From contig JADJGC010000023.1 of NCBI GenBank assembly GCA_016708315.1, forward strand, positions 806,001-870,000: DNA of 64,000 bases. Direction: 5' to 3'. This stretch comes from a bacterium. GTDB lineage: Bacteria > Zixibacteria > MSB-5A5 > CAIYYT01. Positions 42,686 to 50,673 of this stretch are shown one piece after another. The translations under genes were made by a program, and so were the position numbers. Numbering within the stretch: position 1 is the stretch's first letter; every line of letters starts with the position of its first letter. The notes under the pieces are model-generated. The model was not told where the DNA came from, ran no database searches, and saw only the letters and a program-made list of their open reading frames with translations.

Positions 42686-43435
42686 TTATTGTTTGCGGTG
42701 GACGACCATTGCGCCGGCCTGGCTCTTGGGGAGTATGACGACTTGGGCAATCTGAATATGTTCCGGGCGCGAAGCAATCCACTCGATAGTCTCGGCGATA
42801 TCATCGCCGGTCAAGGGACGAAGCCCCTGATAGACTTTCTCGGCACGCTCAGTGTCGCCGTAAAATCGCACCATCGAGAATTCAGTTTCAACCAAGCCGG
42901 GATCGACTGTCGAAACGCGAATCGGTGTATCGACCAAATCCATCATCATACCCTTGGTCAGTGCATCGACTGCGAACTTGCTCGCGCAATAGACATTGCC
43001 GTTGGGGTAAACCTCGTGGCCGGCGATTGAACCGACGTTGATCACATGTCCGCGACCACGCGCCACCATTCCAGGGATTACGGCGCGGCTGACATAGAGC
43101 AGACCCTTGACATTGGTGTCGATCATCTCATCCCATGCAACGGGGTCGCCTTCGTGAAGCTTCAAAAGGTGTCGACTCAGTCCGGCGTTGTTCACTAGCA
43201 ATTCGATGTTTCGCCAGCGTTCCGGCAAACCGGAGATAGCAGAATCAACTGCGGCGCGATTGCGGACATCGAGTTGGAGGAGATGCGTTTCGACCTTGAA
43301 GGTCGAGACAAGTTTCTCCAGCCGCTCGAAACGACGCGCTGCCAGAATTAGGTCCCAGCCGCTGTCTGCTAATTTGCGTGCGGTGGCTTCGCCGATACCG
43401 GATGATGCTCCGGTGATGAGTGCAATCTTGCTCAT
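42686..43435 (-). CDS. ydfG: YdfG-like short-chain dehydrogenase (3-hydroxy acid/allo-threonine type)
   Basis: This 249-residue SDR has the NADP-binding TGASSGIGEATARKLADSGW, LAARRFERLEKL, NNAG in LLVNNAGLSRH, the catalytic Ser in INVGSIAG, and the YxxxK site VYCASKFAVDAL. The pattern LDVRNRAAVDSAISGLPERW, then IDTNVKGLLYVSRAVIPGMV and ETEFSMVRFYGD follows E. coli YdfG very closely. YdfG oxidises L-allo-threonine and serine to amino-ketones. It lies 10 nt after kbl and 16 nt before ridA, so the three probably act together. Confidence 0.88.
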   Translation of the reverse strand: MSKIALITGASSGIGEATARKLADSGWDLILAARRFERLEKLVSTFKVETHLLQLDVRNRAAVDSAISGLPERWRNIELLVNNAGLSRHLLKLHEGDPVAWDEMIDTNVKGLLYVSRAVIPGMVARGRGHVINVGSIAGHEVYPNGNVYCASKFAVDALTKGMMMDLVDTPIRVSTVDPGLVETEFSMVRFYGDTERAEKVYQGLRPLTGDDIAETIEWIASRPEHIQIAQVVILPKSQAGAMVVHRKQ

Positions 43436-43445
43436 TGAATATTCC

Positions 43446-44711
43446 TTAAGAAATCACGCCGTGCTTTTTGCCGACTTTGGAAAATGCTGCCAGCGCCCGA
43501 TCGATCTGCTCTTGCGTGTGGGCGGCGGATAGTTGTACACGAATGCGAGCTGCGCCCTTCGGCACTACCGGATAGAAGAAGCCGACGACGTAGATTCCTT
43601 CATCATAGAGATCGCGCGCCATATGCTGTGATAACTCGGCGTCGTTCTCAAATCTGCGGAATAGGATCGGCACAATCGGGTGAATGCCCTGCACAATATC
43701 GAATCCGCGCGCGTTCATCTCTTTGCGGAAATACTGTGTATTTGCCATCAGCCGTTCACGCAGATCGTCGCTGTTCGACAACAAATCGAAGGCGGCGATA
43801 CTTCCCGCCACCAGTGCCGGAGCTACGGTATTGGAGAAGAGATACGGCCGCGATTTTTGCCGCAGCAACTCAATGATTTCGCGCTTGCCCGTTGTGAATC
43901 CACCGGAGCCTCCACCCATAGCTTTGCCAAGTGTCGAAGTGATAATCTCGACTTCACCCAACACTTCGTTAATCTCCAGCGATCCACGTCCCGTCTTTCC
44001 CAAGAAGCCGGTGGCGTGACTTTCATCGACCATAACCATCGCGTCGTACTTTCTTGCCAAAGCTACAATGTCTTTGACCTTGGCAATGTCGCCATCCATC
44101 GAGAAGACGCCATCGGTGGCGATCAAGATGTTGCGCGAAGGCTGAGGGCGGTCTGAAAGTCCGGGATGATCCCAAATATCCATGCCTTCCCGGGCGCGAA
44201 TCAGATTTCGTTCCAGCGAGGCCATGTCGGAGTGTTCATAGATGTATCGCTTGGCTTTGCAAAGTCGGATGCCGTCGATAATACTGGCGTGATTTAAGCT
44301 GTCGGTGATGATGCAGTCTTCGGCTCCGAGCAGGCACTCAAAAAGTCCGCCGTTGGCGTCGAAGCAAGATGAATAGAGAATTGCATCATCGGTTTGATAG
44401 AATTCGGTGATTCTCTTTTCTAATTGGATATGGAGATCTTGGGTGCCGCAGATGAAGCGAACGGAAGACAAGCCGAATCCGTAATCATCCAGCGCCTTGT
44501 GGGCGGCGGCGAGAATCGCCGGATGATTAGCCAATCCGAGGTAGTTGTTCGCACAGAAATTGAGAACGTCAGTAACTTCTTGTTGTCTCGGCAACGAAAC
44601 GCTGATGTGAGCGTTTTGTGCTGAGCGAATGATCCGTTCTTCCTTGAAGATCCCGGAATCGCGGATATTTGATAGCTCTGAACTGAAGTCATACTTGGCA
44701 CGCTGGTACAT
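43446..44711 (-). CDS. kbl: 2-Amino-3-ketobutyrate CoA ligase (glycine C-acetyltransferase)
   Basis: This is a PLP alpha-oxoamine synthase. Its text follows E. coli Kbl closely: GIFKEERII, LNFCANNYLGLANHP, SVRFICGTQDLH, ILYSSCFDANGGLFECLLGA, DSLNHASIIDGIRLCKAKRY, FSMDGDIA, VDESHATGFLGKTGRGS and the PLP Lys in TSTLGKAMGGGSGGF. It cleaves 2-amino-3-ketobutyrate with CoA to glycine and acetyl-CoA. The ATG at 44711 has AAGGAG 5 nt before it. The matching threonine dehydrogenase gene is 11 kb away at 55877. This paralogue is co-transcribed with ydfG and ridA. Confidence 0.93.
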   Translation of the reverse strand: MYQRAKYDFSSELSNIRDSGIFKEERIIRSAQNAHISVSLPRQQEVTDVLNFCANNYLGLANHPAILAAAHKALDDYGFGLSSVRFICGTQDLHIQLEKRITEFYQTDDAILYSSCFDANGGLFECLLGAEDCIITDSLNHASIIDGIRLCKAKRYIYEHSDMASLERNLIRAREGMDIWDHPGLSDRPQPSRNILIATDGVFSMDGDIAKVKDIVALARKYDAMVMVDESHATGFLGKTGRGSLEINEVLGEVEIITSTLGKAMGGGSGGFTTGKREIIELLRQKSRPYLFSNTVAPALVAGSIAAFDLLSNSDDLRERLMANTQYFRKEMNARGFDIVQGIHPIVPILFRRFENDAELSQHMARDLYDEGIYVVGFFYPVVPKGAARIRVQLSAAHTQEQIDRALAAFSKVGKKHGVIS

Positions 44712-44811
44712 ACAGTCTCCTTGTTGGGGCATATTCTACAGCATTGCCCAGCGTATGTAAACAGCTTTTGTAGATTTGATGCGGGTGGAATCGGCGATAC
44801 ACCTAAGAAAA

Positions 44812-44845
44812 CAGGTGCCGGATCTTTGAGCGAAACCGGCACCTG
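44812..44845 (-). terminator. Strong intrinsic terminator separating the two kbl operons
   Basis: A perfect 10-bp stem CAGGTGCCGG / CCGGCACCTG with a 14-nt loop is followed on the minus strand by TTTTCTT. It sits 21 nt past the stop of the second KBL paralogue, so the two KBL genes are in separate transcripts. Confidence 0.85.
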
Positions 44846-44865
44846 CTTGAGTTGGTTAGTTGCGA

Positions 44866-46113
44866 CTAAAGCCCGTATTTCTCGATAATCTGCTCTTTGG
44901 TTTTGTGCAGAATATCAAACTTCTTGCCTACTTTGATGAAGGCGGCCAAGGCTTTATCCAAGTGATGCTGATCGTGCGCCGCAGAGAGTTGTGTGCGGAT
45001 TCGCGCTTGCCCTTTGGCAACGACCGGGAAGAAGAATCCGACAGCGTAAATGCCCTCTTGGAACAGCTCACGGGCGAAATCTTGCGACAATTTGGCATTA
45101 AACAACATAACTGGCACGATAGGTGTCTCGCCATCCTTGATGATCAAGCCGCCTTCGGTCAAGCCCTTGCGCCAGAACAGGGTATTGCGTTCCAGTTTGT
45201 CGCGTCTCTCGGTTGTTTGACTAATCAAGTCTAAGACACGACTGGCTCCGACGGCAACCACCGGAGGAATGGTATTTGAGAAGAGATAAGGCCGAGCTTT
45301 CTGTCGGCACATTTCGACGATCTCCTTCCGACCAGAAACGCAACCACCCGAAGCACCGCCCAAGGCTTTGCCAAGCGTCGTTGTTATAATGTCGAGTTTG
45401 CCGACGACTCCAAAGTGCTCATGTGTACCGCGACCAGTCTTGCCGATGAATCCAGAAGCGTGCGAGTCATCGAGGAACACCATGGAATTGTACTTCTCGG
45501 CGAGTTCGACAATTTTGTCGAGCGGCGCCAAGTCGCCGTCCATTGAGAACGATCCGTCGGTGATTATCAATCGGAAACGCTTGTCCTGATGAAGCTGAAG
45601 CTTCTCTTCAAGGTGCTCCATGTTGGAGTGCTTGTATGTGTCTTGGTGCGCTTTGCACAGGCGCATGCCGTCAACGATCGACGCATGCACCAAACGATCG
45701 GCAATCATAACATCCTGATCTGTCAAGACAGCTTCAAACACGCCGGCGTTGGCATCCATGCATGATGGAAACAGAATGGTGTCCTCGGTGCCGAGGAATT
45801 TTGTCAACTTCTCTTCAAGCTGTTTATGAACATCTTGAGTGCCGCAAATAAAGCGAACCGACGACATACCGTAGCCGCGTTCATCCAGACCTTTGCGGGC
45901 GGCTGCAATTACCTCTGGATGCGAGGACAATCCAAGGTAGTTGTTGGCGCACATGTTGATGACGCGCTTATGTGCTGAACCCGCCGGAAACTCGACCTCA
46001 ATGTCCGAGCCTTGCGGCGCACAGATAATGCGTTCTTCCTTGAAAATACCTGCCGAGACGATTTCATTTAGTTGGGTCTGGTAGGCATCGCGAACTGATG
46101 CAGAAAATGCCAT
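44866..46113 (-). CDS. KBL-like alpha-oxoamine synthase paralogue in an ACP/ligase operon
   Basis: This 415-residue PLP enzyme resembles KBL (GIFKEERIICAPQGSD, NMCANNYLGLSSHP, SVRFICGTQDVH, DDSHASGFIGKTGRG, PLP Lys in TTTLGKALGGASGG). It departs where Kbl is most constant: FPSCMDANAGVFEAVL replaces YSSCFDANGGLFE, and ADRLVHASIVDGMRLCKAHQ is altered. It follows an acyl carrier protein gene by 7 nt and an AMP-forming ligase. By family logic it condenses or cleaves an amino acid (probably glycine) with an acyl thioester. Acyl-ACP is a possible substrate, by analogy to sphingolipid-type clusters. A second true Kbl is the alternative. Confidence 0.85.
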   Translation of the reverse strand: MAFSASVRDAYQTQLNEIVSAGIFKEERIICAPQGSDIEVEFPAGSAHKRVINMCANNYLGLSSHPEVIAAARKGLDERGYGMSSVRFICGTQDVHKQLEEKLTKFLGTEDTILFPSCMDANAGVFEAVLTDQDVMIADRLVHASIVDGMRLCKAHQDTYKHSNMEHLEEKLQLHQDKRFRLIITDGSFSMDGDLAPLDKIVELAEKYNSMVFLDDSHASGFIGKTGRGTHEHFGVVGKLDIITTTLGKALGGASGGCVSGRKEIVEMCRQKARPYLFSNTIPPVVAVGASRVLDLISQTTERRDKLERNTLFWRKGLTEGGLIIKDGETPIVPVMLFNAKLSQDFARELFQEGIYAVGFFFPVVAKGQARIRTQLSAAHDQHHLDKALAAFIKVGKKFDILHKTKEQIIEKYGL

Positions 46114-46120
46114 ATAACAC

Positions 46121-46369
46121 CTATTCCACGTTAAATTCCTTGAGCAGGGCGACAATCTTATTTACCGAATCAAATGCCTTCGGGCTCGCCTTGGCGTCAG
46201 GAATCTGGATCTTGTATCTGGTTTCGAGAAATACCTTGAGTGAGACCATCGAGAATGAATCGACAATACCGCCGGAAATGAGCGGCGTGTCGAAGTCGAT
46301 TACTTGATCTTCATCTTCAAGGTATTCACGCTTCACATAGTCGAGTACAATTTCTTTGATATTAGACAT
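46121..46369 (-). CDS. Acyl carrier protein
   Basis: This 82-residue ACP has the phosphopantetheine Ser at position 38 in GGIVDSFSMVSLKVFLE (the family reads DSL; here DSF). A four-helix pattern and acidic N-terminal half are evident. The ATG at 46369 follows AGGAG. It lies between an AMP-forming ligase (15 nt upstream) and a KBL-like enzyme (7 nt downstream). It is therefore a dedicated carrier for this operon rather than the housekeeping fatty-acid ACP, which normally sits with fab genes. Confidence 0.9.
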   Translation of the reverse strand: MSNIKEIVLDYVKREYLEDEDQVIDFDTPLISGGIVDSFSMVSLKVFLETRYKIQIPDAKASPKAFDSVNKIVALLKEFNVE

Positions 46370-46383
46370 ACACTTCTCCTCAC

Positions 46384-48090
46384 TTACATATCATCTTCCA
46401 AAGTTGACGTATCACCAATTTCTTGTCCCCATTCTTTCGCACGCAAAAGTCTGCGCATGATCTTGCCGCTGCGTGTCTTTGGCAACGAAGGTGCAAACTC
46501 GATTTCTTGCGGCATCGCTAATGGGGATAGCTTCTTGCGAATAAAGTTCATGATTTCGAGTTCGAGTTCCTTGGAAGTTTCGAACCCCGACTTGAGCGTA
46601 ACGAATGCTTTCACAACTTCCATGTTGACCGGATCCGGTTTGCCAACGACGGCAGACTCAGCGACTGCAGGATGTTCAAGTAGTGCAGACTCGATCTCAA
46701 ATGGACCGACGAGATGTCCGGCAGTGTTGATTACGTCATCGTCACGACCCACGAACCAGTAGTAACCTTCGTCATCAATGCTTGCCCGATCACCGCAGAT
46801 GTACCAGCCGTTGATGAACTTCTTGTCGTAGGTTTCCTTGTTGTTCCAGTAACCGCGAATCATTGCCGGCCAGCCGGGTTTGAGTGCGATCAATCCAACA
46901 ATGCCGGTGCGGGTGATTGGCTGATGCGTCTTCATGTCCAGCACGGTTGCAGTGATTCCCGGGAATGGTTTTCCCATTGATCCGGGTTTGACCTTCATGC
47001 CTGGATAGTTGGAGATTACGATGCTTCCCGTTTCAGTTTGCCAGTAAGTATCGTGGAACGGCAGGCCAAATGCCCGCTGCGACCACAAGACAGCCTCGGC
47101 GTTGAGCGGCTCACCGACCGAAGCAAGGTGCCGCAGACTCTTCATGTCGTACTTGCGAACAGCCTCTTCGCCCTCTTTCATCAATGAGCGTATCGCTGTT
47201 GGCGCTGAGTACCAAACGGTAACGCGGCAATCCTGAATGAACTGATACCAATTGTCAGCGCTGAAGCCTTCATCAAGGACGCACTGTGTGACTCCACAAG
47301 ACCACGGTCCAATGATGCCGTACGACGTGCCGGTTACCCAGCCGGGGTCGGCAGTACACCAATAGATGTCATCGTCCATCAGGTCGAGCGCGTAGCGTGT
47401 CGTGATGTATTGCGAGATCAGCGAGTAATGAACATGCTGTGCGCCTTTGGGCTTGCCGGTCGTGCCTGATGTATAGTGCAGCACCGAAGGCGTTTCAGCG
47501 ACAGACGGATACACATCGTACCTGTCGAGCGCCATCGAGTCGTTCATGTGCATCGCAATTTCGTGTTCTTGCAACGGTTTGACGCCGTCATCGTCGACGA
47601 CGATGATCAACCGCAGATTTGGCAGTTCCGGCAAGATTTTGCGAACTTTGAAAACATGCTTGCGCTGGGTGATAATCGCCGCTGTCTGCGCATCTTCAAG
47701 TCTGGTAAAAAGCGACTCGGGACCGAAAGCCGAGAATAGCGGCTGGGAGATAGCGCCGAGCTTCAATACACCGAGAAACCCGAAGTAGAGTTCGGGAATC
47801 TTGTCCATAAAGAGACAAACTCGCTCGCCGGGCTTGATTCCTTGATTTCCGAGGAATGCGGCGATGCCGTTGGTTAGTTTGCGCATCTGGTCAAACGTAT
47901 AGTCTCGCCGTTCGCCGGTAAATGATTTCCAGATTAAAGCTGTCTTCTGAGATTTGCCAAGACTGCAGATTCGATCACTGCAGTATGCCCCGATATTAAT
48001 CGTTTTTCCACTTTGATAGTCCAACTCGCGTTCAGCGAGCTGCCATTCGAAGGATTTGTAGGTTTGTTCGAAGTTCCCGATATGAGTCAC
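46384..48090 (-). CDS. AMP-forming acyl-CoA/acetyl-CoA synthetase (AcsA-like)
   Basis: This 568-residue ANL enzyme has LHYTSGTTGKPKGAQHVH (P-loop-like), WCTADPGWVTGTSYGIIGPW, the DTYWQTETG motif and the hinge GRDDDVINTAGHLVGPFEIE. The catalytic Lys is in PKTRSGKIMRR at the C-terminus. The WVTGTSYGI text is typical of Bacillus AcsA acetyl-CoA synthetases. As first gene of the ligase-ACP-KBL operon it may load an acid onto CoA or the ACP; substrate is not evident from sequence. A CRP-like palindrome lies 111 nt upstream. Confidence 0.9.
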   Translation of the reverse strand: MTHIGNFEQTYKSFEWQLAERELDYQSGKTINIGAYCSDRICSLGKSQKTALIWKSFTGERRDYTFDQMRKLTNGIAAFLGNQGIKPGERVCLFMDKIPELYFGFLGVLKLGAISQPLFSAFGPESLFTRLEDAQTAAIITQRKHVFKVRKILPELPNLRLIIVVDDDGVKPLQEHEIAMHMNDSMALDRYDVYPSVAETPSVLHYTSGTTGKPKGAQHVHYSLISQYITTRYALDLMDDDIYWCTADPGWVTGTSYGIIGPWSCGVTQCVLDEGFSADNWYQFIQDCRVTVWYSAPTAIRSLMKEGEEAVRKYDMKSLRHLASVGEPLNAEAVLWSQRAFGLPFHDTYWQTETGSIVISNYPGMKVKPGSMGKPFPGITATVLDMKTHQPITRTGIVGLIALKPGWPAMIRGYWNNKETYDKKFINGWYICGDRASIDDEGYYWFVGRDDDVINTAGHLVGPFEIESALLEHPAVAESAVVGKPDPVNMEVVKAFVTLKSGFETSKELELEIMNFIRKKLSPLAMPQEIEFAPSLPKTRSGKIMRRLLRAKEWGQEIGDTSTLEDDM

Positions 48091-48200
48091 GCCCTCGCCT
48101 CCACAACATTAGGGGTAAGATCGCCTTCAGGTTGTCTTCGAGAATATATCTACCGCTCCTGAATCCGGCAAGCAAATAAGACGTTTTTGTCCCTCTTTAT

Positions 48201-48216
48201 TGTGAAAAAATTCACT
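48201..48216. promoter_or_regulatory. CRP/FNR-family-like binding site
   Basis: The sequence TGTGA-N6-TCACT lies 111-126 nt upstream of the AcsA-like start. It differs by one base from the TGTGA-N6-TCACA consensus of CRP-type regulators. The inner GTGAA/TTCAC arms are a perfect inverted repeat. Position and match suggest activation by a CRP/FNR homologue, but no regulator gene is in view. Confidence 0.45.
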
Positions 48217-48286
48217 TTTGGCCTCTCATAGAATTGTGATTGGCGTGAATCAGAGACTGTGACTGTAGGAGTGAGAATCAATCGAA

Positions 48287-48706
48287 TCAGTGTGCCATTT
48301 TGATAACGGCGAGCTTTTTGATGCTATCTACGTCCTTGGATGTTCGGACTTCAAGGCGAACGCCACGACCTTCGGCGTATTTCGGCGCTTTGTCGATCAC
48401 TTCGAGCATGGCAGCAGGCAATTTTGCGGCGTGTGCCGCCGCTACCGCCTTTTCGCCAAGGGCAAATGATGCAAGGAAGTAGCCCTTGCAGGGTGTCATG
48501 TAGAGCACTGCCCGTTTTTCACCCTTCAGGCGCAATCCCCAGCCAGTGCTTTTGCTGGCGAATCCCCATTCCGGCGAGATCGGAGCGTATTCTGCGATGA
48601 CGTGATCTTTGAGTGCGCACCAAAGTTTGTAAGTCTTGCCAAGTACCTCGCTGAGATCATCCTCTTGAGGCGGGTGTGCTTTGTCGTCAAATATGCTTAT
48701 AGCCAC
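48287..48706 (-). CDS. DUF3788 family protein
   Basis: This 139-residue soluble protein contains PISPEWGFASKSTGWGLRLK, VLYMTPCKGYFLASFALGEKAV and the C-terminal half KYAEGRGVRLEVRT, the DUF3788 (YdhG-like) pattern. The function of the family is unknown. The start is a GTG with no clear Shine-Dalgarno. It is upstream of, and on the same strand as, the AcsA-like operon but 196 nt away, so probably a separate unit. Confidence 0.8.
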   Translation of the reverse strand: MAISIFDDKAHPPQEDDLSEVLGKTYKLWCALKDHVIAEYAPISPEWGFASKSTGWGLRLKGEKRAVLYMTPCKGYFLASFALGEKAVAAAHAAKLPAAMLEVIDKAPKYAEGRGVRLEVRTSKDVDSIKKLAVIKMAH

Positions 48707-48747
48707 GAGAGTCTCACAGATTAGGCACTAGGCGATGTGAAAGTTCC

Positions 48748-49401
48748 TCAGGAATTGTCGTCCTCTTCGCCGCCTTCCAATTCAGAAGGTACGAGTTTGC
48801 TGAAACACGTTTCACAGAAGAAATCTTCGTCAACAAGGAAGGTGTGCTCCGGATCGAGAACAACAGCGCATTTGGCGCAGACTGTATCAGGTAGACCTTC
48901 TTCCAATAGGCGGACCTCTTCGACTTCCGGTTTGTCACCGGGGCTGATGTTGGGAACGCTGTCGCCATATCCATACATTTTCGCCAGAGGATCATTCACC
49001 AGTTCCGATGCCGAAGTTTGTTCAGGATCATTCGTAAGGCTCGCGTTCACATCAATTCGGCGCCCGGTCAGTGAATGGACCTCATCATCGATGGATACTT
49101 CTGGATATGGTACCAACTGGGTTGTGCCGCATTCGGGGCAGGTCAAAGTACCTTCGTTGAGTTCCTGACGTTCGATGGTGAGTTTCTCGCCGCACTTTTC
49201 GCAGTCAACGTCCATTGTCGGAAAGGGGAACATCTTGAGGCGGTAGGCTCTGATCTGCGTTTCATCGACACCGCGTTCGAGTAATGCTGCGCGCAGGAAG
49301 CCCTGCGCTTCCGATGAGTACTCGCACAGTTCAAAAGCTGCGGCATGCAGTAAAACTGGCGTGTCGAGCAGGCGAAAGTGTTCGAGAATTTCGTTTGTCA
49401 T
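48748..49401 (-). CDS. Hypothetical acidic protein with two zinc ribbons
   Basis: This is a 217-residue protein. The first CxxC pair is in CEKCGEKL and CPECGTTQLV (residues 67-95), and the second in CAKCAVVLDPEHTFLVDEDF and CETCFSKL (about 172-205). The N-terminal 60 residues (EILEHFRLLDTPVLLHAAAF, then FLRAALLERGVDE) resemble DUF2007-like putative-signal domains. The tail is strongly acidic. The ATG follows AAGGAG. I cannot give a function; metal binding is likely. Confidence 0.75.
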   Translation of the reverse strand: MTNEILEHFRLLDTPVLLHAAAFELCEYSSEAQGFLRAALLERGVDETQIRAYRLKMFPFPTMDVDCEKCGEKLTIERQELNEGTLTCPECGTTQLVPYPEVSIDDEVHSLTGRRIDVNASLTNDPEQTSASELVNDPLAKMYGYGDSVPNISPGDKPEVEEVRLLEEGLPDTVCAKCAVVLDPEHTFLVDEDFFCETCFSKLVPSELEGGEEDDNS

Positions 49402-49439
49402 AGTGCTCCTTCGCCAGTCAAGATATGATATCGCGAGTA

Positions 49440-49925
49440 TTAATCAAACTCGTACTTTGTTTCTGCCGGAGTTTGTTCGTAACCAACTCTGCCAATCACG
49501 ATGTCGGCACGGATATAGCTTTCGCTCTTCATCGGCGAGCCGTGAAGTCTGCGCATCATTGCCAATTGTCCGGTATGAGTCAAGGAATCGGCGATAGGAC
49601 CTTGAACCAGCTTGGTTAGTTCAAAATTGGACGGCAATTCGGAGGCGAGGTAGTCATCGAACTTCTTGAGGCTGACGAAGAAGCGTTTGCACTCCTCCTG
49701 CCATCCCTGCGGCACAGCGGGATTCCATTTGGGTTCGCCAATTGAGATACTCAATGCCCAATCGAACAGGTCGCCCATGTGTGCGACAATCTGTAAGGAT
49801 GTCTTGCCGTTGGGGCTGGCTTTGAAGTCGGCGAATGACTCGGGCGCACCGCGAAGAGTTTTGGATGCACGGTATGCCAATGTCGCCAGTAGATGCCGGA
49901 TGATTTCCCGGTCAGTCATAGACAT
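49440..49925 (-). CDS. DinB/YfiT-like four-helix protein
   Basis: The ATG at 49925 follows GGAGGA and starts a 161-residue protein with IVAHMGDLFDWALS and LTHTGQLAMMRRLHG. These are the His motifs of the DinB superfamily, which binds a metal between helices. Members include bacillithiol- and mycothiol-dependent transferases, but none can be inferred here. A second DinB gene lies at 58462. The gene is alone, about 40 nt downstream of a hairpin. Confidence 0.8.
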   Translation of the reverse strand: MSMTDREIIRHLLATLAYRASKTLRGAPESFADFKASPNGKTSLQIVAHMGDLFDWALSISIGEPKWNPAVPQGWQEECKRFFVSLKKFDDYLASELPSNFELTKLVQGPIADSLTHTGQLAMMRRLHGSPMKSESYIRADIVIGRVGYEQTPAETKYEFD

Positions 49926-50039
49926 GTTCTGTTTCCTCCACTGCTGGTTCAAAGATGTTACCGGTACTTGATAGCGGTGCCAAATTGGGCGGGCAATCAC
50001 ATTCTATCGGGAATCCTGAAAAAGCAGATACAAAGAAGA

Positions 50040-50066
50040 AGCCCCGAATGCACACCATTCGGGGCT
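50040..50066 (-). terminator. Intrinsic terminator after the lipoprotein gene
   Basis: An 11-bp perfect stem AGCCCCGAATG / CATTCGGGGCT with a 5-nt loop lies 25 nt past the lipoprotein stop. On the minus strand it is followed by TCTTCTTTG. Confidence 0.85.
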
Positions 50067-50091
50067 CGCAGATTGGGTGTTTCGATCCCCC

Positions 50092-50673
50092 TTATTCGCT
50101 GATACCGTACTTCGAGAAGTGTTCGATTGCCAACTGCGGCGAGGCTTCGGCTTCGATTTGCTGAACTTCCCACAATTCTGAATCCGGATTGAAGTAGAAA
50201 AGTACTGAGCTGGATGTACTCGTAACATGCGAGTTTGGCTGAACATAAAGCGGGTACTTGAACTTCGTTCCATCAGGACCGCATTCAAGCATCCAGAACT
50301 TGCCGAATGGCGCCTGGTACTTGGTGACTCGGATAGTCAAAGTAATCGGGCTTTTCACTGCAGCGTAGGGGAGTGAGAAACCGATCTTTTCGGCGCCGTT
50401 CACCATGTCGATTTGCGAACCGTAAGGGCTCACTTCCTTTACCAAGGTCGTGTCAAACAGGATCGGACAGTCGATGACATTGAACCCAGCGCCGCGCTGG
50501 GGCTGGTCGTCGATCATCGTTTCGTTGAGCCAATCGAGCTTGTCCTGTGTCGAGACCGTTGTCGGGGCGATGCTGTTGGTCGTACAGCCGGTAATAACGA
50601 CCAGAGACAAAGAGATGACCAGCAGCGCCAATAGTGCTGGAACGTACAGTAGATGACGCGGTGATCTCCTCAA
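50092..50673 (-). CDS. Hypothetical lipoprotein
   Basis: The start is a TTG at 50673 with GGAGGA 4 nt upstream. It gives RRSPRHLLYVPALLALLVIS, then VVITGC as lipobox with Cys near residue 29. The longer frame to 50766 lacks a Shine-Dalgarno and would bury the signal peptide. The 165-residue mature part has beta-rich text (PITLTIRVTKYQAPFGKFWM, then SSSVLFYFNPDSELWEV) and no recognised domain. It may be an envelope-attached beta-sandwich. A strong terminator follows. Confidence 0.75.
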   Translation of the reverse strand: MRRSPRHLLYVPALLALLVISLSLVVITGCTTNSIAPTTVSTQDKLDWLNETMIDDQPQRGAGFNVIDCPILFDTTLVKEVSPYGSQIDMVNGAEKIGFSLPYAAVKSPITLTIRVTKYQAPFGKFWMLECGPDGTKFKYPLYVQPNSHVTSTSSSVLFYFNPDSELWEVQQIEAEASPQLAIEHFSKYGISE

